Shown here: in pieces, positions 31,174-43,100 of the stretch
Numbering within the stretch: position 1 is the stretch's first letter
Layout of the letters: each line of letters starts with the position of its first letter
From: Leptasterias polaris
Lineage: Eukaryota; Echinodermata; Asteroidea; Forcipulatida; Asteriidae
NCBI GenBank assembly: GCA_037783415.1
Contig: JAZGTN010000195.1
Coordinates: 124,001 to 188,000 of the forward strand
Reading direction: 5' to 3'
DNA length: 64,000 bases
Notes under the pieces: model-generated
What the model was told of the DNA's origin: nothing
Database searches by the model: none
What the model saw: the letters and a program-made list of their open reading frames with translations, nothing else
Made by a program: the position numbers and the translations under genes

Positions 31174-34100
31174 CTTCTTCAAAGGATAATTCAAAAAGTA
31201 ATCTCAATGAGGCAGTTGTAACATCAGGATTTATAACAACATCTGTTTCCTCAATAAAATTTGAATGCAAAGTTTTCGACAGAAATGGTAGGCAGAACTT
31301 GTTTATAAATTTATTACCTTAATAATGGTAGTCCTCTTTATTTTTGTGTGCAATTATTTTTGGGATGCAATTTCTTCCCAAAAACAGCTAAAAGCCACTC
31401 TTGGTAAGGGGCTTCAAAGAAAAGTGTATCCAATGAAAAAACGGGGTAGACTGTAAAATGACGGACAACCTTCACCAGGCAGAGAGTTTCAAAGAGTACA
31501 TGGGAAACAGCTACATGTTGGAATGGCTCTTTGTTCTACATTTACTTACTAACTTTAACACTGAATTTGTCACAATTTTTATGAAAACAAATTAGACCAC
31601 AGCTTCATGGTTTTGAGAAAAATAGCTACAAATGTCAAAATGACCACACTATGACGTCATCTACGGAATGATTCTTTGTATTTGCATCAAAAGGGCTAAA
31701 CCAAAACCTATTTGAGTCACACGACAATTCGTTGGAATGAAGGTGCCCCAATTTGACAAGATTAAGTCCAATCTAATACTGTTTGAAAGCTTATCACAGT
31801 GTTTATACAAACGTTTACTTACGAGTCATCAAAATCTAGCAGCAAATCCTCTTGTTCATTAGACCACGATCCCCATCCATCATTTTCATCTACTTCAGGT
31901 TTTGTTGGTTTGCTCTGTTGTGTATCATCCCAAGTGTCACTCTTTCCCCACCCCCACGTGTCATCTGTCTCTTCAGGAGTCCTGGGAGGTGTAGGTTCAT
32001 CATGAAGTAAAGGTGTGTCACATTGGTCAGGATCCATTAGTCTATGAAATGAATTGGGGGGATGGTGGCATAGGGCGGCGGCGATGGTAAAAAGGATAGG
32101 AGATGAAGGAAGGGTTGAAGGTGGCGAAGAGATGAAAGCAAAGATGACGCGAAGAATGCATGCAAGATAAAGACAGCAGTGAGATGTACATGGGATTAGA
32201 AGACGTGCAAGACAGGAGAAGAAATAAGCAAATTCCCCAGTGGGAAAGGGGAAAGTGGAAACGGGAGTAAATGATGTGAGCAAGGAGACAGCAACTTGAC
32301 AGAAAAGCAATCAGAGTAAGGACGGTGAGAGGGATGATGAATTACAGGCATCCAAAAGGAAATCGGAGTTAAATGTTAGACAAGGTGAAAGAAGTTTGCA
32401 AGAAGCAAACAGAAAAAATACAAAGACAAAGGGTGATGTAAATCAAGAGAGAAAGAATGGAATTGGGGCACACAAACAATTGAAATAATTAAAGATATTT
32501 AAACAAATAACATGGAATGTGAAAACAGGGGGGGGGATAATTGGAAATGGATTGGAAACAAAGACGAAAGCTACATGTTAGGATGAAAGTGAAATGAATC
32601 AATGCAAATGACATGGAGGCAGTCAGTACTACTGATGATTTTTTTAAGGTGTTCGGTCTTATAAGACCGAACAACTCTTTGTTATTGTTCGTTTTGGGTT
32701 TTTTTTCCCCTTTTTTTTTGGCTTATTCTTCCGATAGTCGTTTGTCCGTTAAAAAAAACATACTTGCAAACCTTTGATCAACTTGAAACTTAATGTGAGG
32801 TTAGAACATAACAAGCAGAAGGTGTGTGAGCAATGACGTCAAGATGACATCATCGGGTGTCAAATTACAAGCCATTTAAGGTCAAAAAGTGCCCTCATGC
32901 CATTGCCTGTATGTCTCTGAATATTACAGCTATGGTATTTATATTTGGGCATATGATAGATCAAGACACGGGTAACATTTGAAAAGTTAACGCCAAATGC
33001 ACCCGACCTTTACTTCCGGTCGTACCGGAAGGTCAAAGTTTGCCTTTCTGCAATTCTTAACAAAAAAACATTTCCTGCCCAAATTCTTCACTTCTGTTTA
33101 TCTGATCAACCTCAAATTTACACCATGTTAGAACCTTGATGAAACCTCCATCAAGTTGTTGTGACGTCATGATGACGTCATCAGGTGTTGAAATACAGTA
33201 AATCAAAATTTAATATTTCAAAAAATCATAACTTAATAATTACTGAATGGATTGCTCCAATCAATACATCATCGGACAGGTCTTTTAAAACTCAACAAAT
33301 GCTACACAAAGAGTTACCCCGTTTGTTCTTGACTTCCCGCTCAAAATGTAAGATGAACATTACGTTAGTATTAGCCCGCAGCAGAAGCACAGGGCTGGTC
33401 ATTCCGCTCCATTGACCACGCGTAATCTTGCATGTACATGTAAACTGTACACACACTGCGCCATTGATCTTAAGGTGCAAAGTCCACGAAGACTGTGCAT
33501 TGCTGGCCCACATACATGTATGTACAAGCGTACAGTAAAGTTGATGCGTTATCCATGGTGGCGCTATACCAAGTTAATGGTCCTTTGTTACTGCACTCGT
33601 CGATAAATGCAACCATCCTTCGAAAATCTACGTTGTTCGACGGTGGTCCAATGAATAGCTCAGTAAATAACCTTCGTGTTAGCCTTTTGTTGGCTTGGTG
33701 GTAAATATCAACTGAACGAGTGTATTTTGCTGACCTGTTTTGGTCATTTGAATAACTTTTGATAGCGGAGAAAATGCAATCGGAAAAAGGTCAACATAAC
33801 TTTGACTCTGATCAACACCGGTTTTTACGAGAATCTAATTTTTAGATCCTGTTGAATACTTCAAAGAAATACAATGTGAACAGCAAAATAAATTCAACAT
33901 AAATTGCATATCGTGTAAACAGTAGGTTCTTATGCCCTTTTCATAATCATGACAAATTATGTTGCTTCAGTAATCGGCACCACAAATAAGGTAGCAAGCA
34001 GGCGTAGTTTGATAAGATTTATTTTTGAATTGTTAGTGATAGTCTTTTAAACTATCAGTTCAGTTTGTGACTATTTACATAAAAATTGTTATACATGTGT

Positions 34101-37100
34101 ATATAACACTTTTTGGCGACTGGTACAGCAATGATATCATTTTTCCGTGTACACTAAAAGTAAAAAATAATGTAATAGGTTTGAAAACGACTTTTTTGAA
34201 AATTAAAAAACTATCAATAATCTGCTAGTGCATTTTATTAACACAATCGATACACGAACCATCGATACACGAACACCTCGAATTTGTTATCAAACAAATT
34301 GCTATGTCTAGTTTTACTTTTGCATTTTTGTGAGTTTTTGTGATAAGAAACTAACTGCTATGACTGTTTCTAAAATCCATTTTTAAAACAGGAAAATGTT
34401 CCATTGCAATCTTTTCGTTGCAATCTTTCTACAATTTTAGACTAATATTATTTTATTTTTCCCATACACTGATGTGTGTTAAGTATTGTATACACAGTTT
34501 ACTCAGCACTTATTTTAAAGTTGTTGTAGTTTCTTCAATTTCACGGTAATAATAATGTTTGACTGATCAATTTTAAAAAAATTGTCCAAAAAAATGCAGT
34601 TTTCCTGTTCTGTAAATATGGATAAGTATAGCTTAATACAGTTATATGGGTTAACAGGGACTTTGAGTGTTAATTGCCCAACAGACCAGGAACAGTTTCT
34701 TTCGGAAGAAATAAACTTGGGAGGAGAAATGTAAAAGAGCCTCAAAAGTCCCAGATGGGTTAAAATGCTATTGAAAGGAAAGCAGTTCTTGCCATGAGTG
34801 AATATTAATGGTAATAACCCCCCAAAAAACATTTACACAAAGTTCTTCATACAGCCCTTTATCACACCATACTGGCATCTCAAAGCCCTAATTAAACAGT
34901 GGGGTCCATGCACAGCTATGTTTGCAATTATGACACCCATTTATACAGCACCTTGTAAAGGTTTGCAAGGTGATGTAGCACAACCTGTAGCAACCATGCC
35001 AAAAAACACAGAGGTAAACCCCTTCATTTATACAGCACCTTGTAAAGGTTTGCAAGGTGATGTATCACAACCTGTAGTCAACCATGCCAAAAAACACAGA
35101 GGTAAACCCCTTCATTTATACAGCACCTTGTAAAGGTTTGCAAGGTGATGTAGCACAACCTGTAGCCAACCATGCCAAAAAACACAGAGGTAAACCCCTT
35201 CATTTATACAGCACCTTGTAAAGGTTTGCAAGGTGATGTAGCACAACCTGTAGCCAACCATGCCAAAAAACACAGAGGTAAACCCCTTCATTTATACAGC
35301 ACCTTGTAAAGGTTTGCAAGGTGATGTAGCACAACCTGTAGTCAACCATGCCAAAAAACACAGAGGTAAACCCCTTCATTTATACAGCACCTTGTAAAGG
35401 TTTGCAAGGTGATGTAGCACAACCTGTAGTCAACCATGCCAAAAAACACAGAGGTAAACCCCTTCATTTATACAGCACCTTGTAAAGGTTTGCAAGGTGA
35501 TGTAGCACAACCTGTAGCCAACCATGCCAAAAAACACAGAGGTAAACCCCTTCATTTATACAGCACCTTGTAAAGGTTTGCAAGGTGATGTAGCACAACC
35601 TGTAGCCAACCATGCCAAAAAACACAGAGGTAAACCCCTTCATTTATACAGCACCTTGTAAAGGTTTGCAAGGTGATGTAGCACAACCTGTAGCCAACCA
35701 TGCCAAAAAACACAGAGGTAAACCCCTTCATTTATACAGCACCTTGTAAAGGTTTGCAAGGTGATGTAGCACAACCTGTAGTCAACCATGCCAAAAAACA
35801 CAGAGGTAAACCCCTTCATTTATACAGCACCTTGTAAAGGTTTGCAAGGTGATGTAGCACAACCTGTAGTCAACCATGCCAAAAAACACAGAGGTAAACC
35901 CCTTCATTTATACAGCACCTTGTAAAGGTTTGCAAGGTGATGTAGCACAACCTGTAGCCAACCATGCCAAAAAACACAGAGGTAAACCCCTTCATTTATA
36001 CAGCACCTTGTAAAGGTTTGCAAGGTGATGTAGCACAACCTGTAGCCAACCATGCCAAAAAACACAGAGGTAAACCCCTTCATTTATACAGCACCTTGTA
36101 AAGGTTTGCAAGGTGATGTAGCACAACCTGTAGTCAACCATGCCAAAAAACACAGAGGTAAACCCCTTCATTTATACAGCACCTTGTAAAGGTTTGCAAG
36201 GTGATGTAGCACAACCTGTAGTCAACCATGCCAAAAAACACAGAGGTAAACCCCTTCATTTATACAGCACCTTGTAAAGGTTTGCAAGGTGATGTAGCAC
36301 AACCTGTAGCCAACCATGCCAAAAAACACAGAGGTAAACCCCTTCATTTATACAGCACCTTGTAAAGGTTTGCAAGGTGATGTAGCACAACCTGTAGCCA
36401 ACCATGCCAAAAAACACAGAGGTAAACCCCTTCATTTATACAGCACCTTGTAAAGGTTTGCAAGGTGATGTAGCACAACCTGTAGCCAACCATGCCAAAA
36501 AACACAGAGGTAAACCCCTTCATTTATACAGCACCTTGTAAAGGTTTGCAAGGTGATGTAGCACAACCTGTAGTCAACCATGCCAAAAAACACAGAGGTA
36601 AACCCCTTCATTTATACAGCACCTTGTAAAGGTTTGCAAGGTGATGTAGCACAACCTGTAGTCAACCATGCCAAAAAACACAGAGGTAAACCCCTTCATT
36701 TATACAGCACCTTGTAAAGGTTTGCAAGGTGATGTAGCACAACCTGTAGTCAACCATGCCAAAAAACACAGAGGTAAACCCCTTCATTTATACAGCACCT
36801 TGTAAAGGTTTGCAAGGTGATGTAGCACAACCTGTAGTCAACCATGCCAAAAAACACAGAGGTAAACCCCTTCATTTATACAGCACCTTGTAAAGGTTTG
36901 CAAGGTGATGTAGCACAACCTGTAGCCAACCATGCCAAAAAACACAGAGGTAAACCCCTTCATTTATACAGCACCTTGTAAAGGTTTGCAAGGTGATGTA
37001 GCACAACCTGTAGTCAACCATGCCAAAAAACACAGAGGTAAACCCCTTCTCTTAAAATGATAACACAACACACAGGATTTACAGCTATGTCCCAACTGAA

Positions 37101-40100
37101 GCAAATAAAGTGTCTTGCTCAAGGACACAAGTGCTACAATCCTGGCCAACGTGACAATAAACATTCTCTCTCCCCTTCCCCGTCACAATAAACATTCTGT
37201 CCCCCGTCCCCCCGCTCAATGTTGATGGGAGCGCAGACCGCGCAATGAGAGCCAACACGGGGGCACGGGGGCCGTGGTGCGGGGGGGCCCAACGAGATAT
37301 GGCCGGGATTGTAGACTACGAGGGGGAAATGAACCCACACTCTGAAAACACCCAAACTTGAGACCGGTGCACTAGTTTGCTCCGCTAGGATACTCAACAT
37401 TTACCAACATGCCCCTCAACAATTAATACCACAATCCAAAATCATTTTAGGTAAAGGAATCAAAATACAGGTCTGAAGGGAAACTTCTGTGGTTCATTGA
37501 CCTTGAGTACCTGGAACAACTTTGTAACATGAGAAACATTTATAGTTCAGACTTTCTCCTATAAAAGATTTCTTGGGCAATCTTACATGTAAACTACATT
37601 TGTTAGGCCTTGACAAAAACACGTTATCTCTCACAAAAGAGGCTTTGTACATAAACATTGATCTCCACACTATAGGATTTTTAAGACTAAACTAACCAAC
37701 CGGACCACTTGGAGAGAATTTAAACTAGTCCTCACTTACTTAATACTACCATAAGACCAGAAGATCACTTTCAAGGGAGAACGCTGATAAGGCCATTTGG
37801 TTTCTTTGAAACAAAATGGGCATAAATATCAAGACTGATTGTAGCCATTCACACATGCACTTAATAATTTTACCGCTGAATATGGAAGGATTCACAGGGA
37901 AATAATGTTTCTCAGTTATGAATGTCTCCTAATACTATATGACAAGTTCTTTAGATGACACAAGAACTCCATTTATCCACATGAGCACATAAACACAACG
38001 AGCAGCGACGATAACAAGTTCAACTTCCCACCCTCGGGGTTCCAGTGGATAATGTGTTGAAACAAAAGCCTAATAGTTTCAGACTAAGGCCTTGATGCAA
38101 ACAAGAAGTGAGTGGACTGCAGCATAAATGCCTGCCACTTTGACTGGCTCATTTTGATGCCATTGTGAAGGAATGAACATTATGTGCCCTCAGTCCATAC
38201 ATGAAATTGCACACAGTGGAATTTTGTGTTTTTTGCTTTTTTCTTTTGTGTTATTTTCTTTTCTTTTTTCTATTTAGAGGGAAATACTTTTTTAAGGCGC
38301 TAAGTTTGCTTTCATGGCAAGTCAACTATAAACTGGTTGTCCAAGGCAAAAAGCAAGTATAAGAATAATGCATAATAATAATAAAAGGTGGATTCTTATC
38401 AAGGCACTCAACAAGCAAAAATGAAGAGCAGAAGAAAAGGAGAAAATATACATCATTTGGATTTGGATTTGGATTAGAGTGTGAACAAATAGGTTTTGAG
38501 CAATTGTTTGAAAGAAGTGGCTGATGAGGCTTGACGAAGGGCAAGTTGAAGCCTGTTCCAGAGAGTAGGGCCAGCATGGAAAAAACTGCAGTCCCCCCAA
38601 GAGTGTAGGGATTTGGGAACTTAAAGAAGGGAGGAGTCTGATAGTCTGTGTGGAGGATTGCTTTGATCTGGAGCCAATGGCTCGTGACTCAGTATTTTGT
38701 TTGCTTTTGTGAGAGGTAGGGGGTAATTTTGTTCAATCTTTAGGAAACTACATCAAGAATGACCTCATGGCCAAAATGCAACTGTAGAAAGTCTTGTAAT
38801 TGGAAAACCAGCCCTATACAGTTATAACAGTAATAACAGGCAATTGCAGGATCCAGCGTGGCCAATAATTACAGGTAAACATTCCATGGACAAGGATAAT
38901 TACAGGAGATAATTGGTGAGGGTAATTAATTATTTAATTGGATATCCAGTTAATTTGTATTTGAGGTGTTAATTAACAGGAAAAGTGAGTTTGACCCTTT
39001 TAGGTTTTTGTTGTTGATACATAATAATGTGCAATTAAGATGCTGTACACATGTACTATTCTGCAACTTGGAACTATTCTAGACCTAAAAATAATCCCTA
39101 ATGTAAAAAACTAGCCGGTTTACAGACTTAATGCATTACCAGAAAATCAAAACTACAGAATTTGACACAATGCAGATAAAGGTAAATAAAAAGGAACAGG
39201 ATCAAGCAAGCAGCAAAAAAACAGTTATAAATTTAGGGCCAACTGATTTGTATTGAAGGACAAAATTTGCCGGTGGTTGAGAGCATGAGACAACAACAAT
39301 CCAAGGAAATAAGACGTTGACAATCTTAGAGAATCCAAAGGTTTTAAGCGCTAGCATCTGACATTATCTGGGAAGACACGTTGACTCAAAAGCCTCCGGT
39401 AAAAGCCGCATAAATCAGTGTAGACACACACACAAAAGTGGGAAAGGAAACAGAGCAGCCAATCCACGTCACAATCTTAAAGAGACTGTATAAATCCTGT
39501 TAAAAACAAGATGTTGGCCGAATTTCAGAAACAACAATTAAGTTATTTAGCACATAGAAATCTTGCTTAGTAAAACAGGTTATCAGCTAACAAATACCAT
39601 GTAATGTAGTATTGTTGTGACTGGTTCCCTGTATATATTTTTCTTAACAGTTCAAAATGCCAAACATAATTTGTTGCTTAACAGGGTAGGGTGGGAACCG
39701 TCCTACATTGCTTTATTCCTAAGTGGTTAATAAAGAACGGGGTGGGGTGGGAATTGTCAAACCTTGCTTTATTCAGGCTATGTGGTTAATATGTATTTTT
39801 AAGGGGAATTCAGAATTATTAATGCTTTTTTATTTATTGTTCCCAATTTGTTTTGACCCATCCAAAAGAAAAGTTTCACTAAAACTTGTTTTATTATTAT
39901 TACTAATGATTTATTTTTCGTATCCAGTTTTGATTTGTTGTTATTTTCTTGGCCCATCCACCCACATTTTTCGAGAAAAAAACTAAATAGGACTTTGGTC
40001 CATTTTTAGGCACTGCAAGACCTGTGGTCTAGTAAAGATTCTCTGGCAATTTGAGTCCTGTAGTAGCTCTATAAAACACATATCGGACGTCTATCATTAA

Positions 40101-43100
40101 GACACTTGGTCTGTGCATACTACTGAGCCCTTGATCTTATTGAGGTCATATTTCCGCTGTCAAAGACAAAGTGTCTGCATTGAAATACATCTCGTTTTTA
40201 ACATGAGCATTGACGTTTTACGCGTGTGATATTAAAAAGAAGATTCCATCAGTTCTAACAATACTGTCTCAGGCTGTGTCCAATATCTAATTATTATTGT
40301 TTTCCTGAAAGATTACATTCGTTCCCTGCCTTTGGTTGTTTTACCGTACATGCCACACATCCAACCAGTAAAATATGTCATCAAAGAAAGACTTCAGAAT
40401 TTCAAGGGGATTTTCTCAGTCATTCATTATGAAATTATTACGAGACAGTTATCAAAGAAAGTTACTCTTGTCTCTCCACAAATGGTATCTTAAAAAACAA
40501 ACTTCAAAGATACAATATCTCCCTATTGGATTTTGGAAGATTATAGAATTCATTTTCATCCCTTCCTTCATAGACCCACCCCCCCCCCCCCCCAACACTC
40601 TCCAACAAATCTTTGAAAATATCATCAAATTAGGTGATCAAGTTTAAGAAAAAAAGCAACTATCGTTTTTTTAGGGATTTTGCGGACGTCTGCAATGCAA
40701 GCTCATCTACCGGTAGAACGCAGCAATTGCAATAGGCAATGGTAATTTTAAGATGTCAATTGATTTCTCTTGAGAACTGGGGCCAATCTCATCTGCTTAA
40801 CGATCAGTACATTTTTCTGCTAACTGTAACTGCCTCAGCGCTAGCGTATCTCACAGGTTAACAAGAAAATTAGGCAACCTGCAGCTGGTGCATTCAACAA
40901 TTTACATCAATCATACATGTACTTTAAGTAAGCGCCCTAAGGTTAGCATGGCTTTTCCCAAGCTTACACATTAGCAGCCACTGAGAATTGAAAATCGCAC
41001 AGTAAGCACAAAATTGACCATTGAGCAGCTCTATGAAATTGAGCCCAGGTACTGGTGTGGACTTAACCAGTGAGCCCCCCTGTACATGTAAGTACAGACC
41101 CCTTAATTCCTCTTTAAGGATACAAATTTTCAGATATGTTTATGAACAGCTCTCAATTATAAAACCTATCAAGATGCATACTGGCAATACGGTCCTTAAT
41201 TGCTCGGACTGAAAAAATAAATATAAATAAATACGAAATCTGTCTAAACTCACTTGAGAAAAATCGCATTTGATTAAACAGTTGACCCTGGAGATGCCAG
41301 AATGAGAATCCAATTATTGGCTTTGAATTAAACAAAGGAAAAGGTTGTGAATTCACAGACTGAGAGATGTCAATTGTAAATACTCATCAATAATTGGTAA
41401 AGGGTAATTTCAATTTAGAAATGTTTGTGTGGGAAGTTGTGAAAGCACCCCTACCCTGTCTTATAAAATATATTGACATGAAAAAGAAAATGATGGTCTC
41501 CAGAATGCGGATGTGAATGTCTAAATATTGCAGATTTGTTTAAGTACGATATCACCAAAATAGCAAACTTCTTATGTAAGAGCCCTATGTATAGACTCGG
41601 ACTCAACTCACATTTTTGATGACTTAGATTGAGACTTGAGTCACGATGGTCAATGACTCAGGTCTCAAACTTGAATCTCTGGCTCAAAGTTTGTGACTGG
41701 TGACTCAACAGCAACATGATAATTTCATGCAAAATAGGAGTTGTTCTTTCAAATTGGGTATTACTTTTCAAAGAGTTATGAGCTTCAGGGTTTCATTTAA
41801 ATCTCAACCAGCTTCCTGCCAGTCCTTTATAGACAGATAGGGGATTTATTAAAAACAAAAAAGAAAACTGTTGTTTTTATACATTGTTCATAATTATGAT
41901 AAGTACTTTTTCTTCTTCCATTTGATGTTCAAATATACATGTACATGTACACATATAAATTTTTCAGATTTTATTTATTTCTTTCAAAACATTTAAAAAC
42001 TTAAGTGATTCTTACTCAGCCTCAGACTCTGCAAGATTGTCTACGTACATGTACACTTGTTATTGCCAAAATGGAATAAATGTCCATTGAAATGAACTGA
42101 ATTAAATTTTAAAACCAAAACTCATCCTAAGGCAAATTTTTACAGTTTAGCACAATATAAGCAAATTCATTACAGTTTAGCACAATATAAGCAAATTCAT
42201 TACAGTTTAGCACAATATAAGCAAATTCATTACAGTTTAGCACAATAAGCAAATTCATTTCTAAAGCATTATTATTTTCCACCACACGGTTCTCAGAAAT
42301 GTTGTTTTCAATATCAATGAGAGATTAAAAAATTTCTACAGGAAAACTACACTTTCTTTATTTGCCTCTTGTTCAATATATTTGTCTCTCATTGTATGCA
42401 TAGAAATCCTTGAATGTATGAGCCTGCTTGAAAGAATATTAAATTTGCATTCGTAATTTTTTATCAATACAAACAAAAACCTCATTTCTAGAACTCTTGA
42501 ATATCAAAAGACTTATTCCCTGAAAGAATAATATGCATCAATATTCAACTGTGTAATTAACTTCTCTCCCATTCCCTTATTTCAGCAAGTATGATGAGTG
42601 CTTACACAAACCACTGGCGTCAGACGAGTGGAGCACTTTGCATGACTCCATCTTCTTTTTAAAGATGTCAACTTGTCTCCAATTCCCAAAACAATTCAGT
42701 TTTATCAAGTTTTTACCAAAAAGGGTTTACATGTACATGTAGCAACCATGTGCTAAGCAAAGGCTGTCTCCTAACCGTGTGACACAGCAACTCTGGCATT
42801 AGTAAATGAGATTCAGCATTGGGCTTTCAAAGAAGTGACTAAAGAAGTTAAACTGTACAAGACGTTTATTGTTTGTGTTTTACCATGCCATTCTAGAGCT
42901 GATGTCTTACTACTAAAACATTGAGCTTACCCGGTAGCTTGAAGTGGTATTTCAAATGCGAGATATATTTCAAATTCAACTTGCAAGTCAAGTGGCTTAC
43001 TCTTTGAGCTGCCTGCAATGCAGCCTTCTCTGCTCTGACTTCAATAGTTTCAGCCATGAGTGAGAGTTTAATACAAAGACTTAATCTGAACAAATTTGGA

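Noticed and set aside
34938..37049. CRISPR-like regular repeats
   Set aside because: Monomers are contiguous with no unique spacers, and the DNA is from an animal nuclear genome.
43001..43034. Candidate ARFGAP1 micro-exon (encodes AEKAALQAAQR, minus strand)
   Set aside because: Splice-like edges exist and the entry phase fits, but its length would break the frame into exon 31823-32041, whereas exon 45077-45225 joins that exon directly in phase. Could only be an alternative ending.
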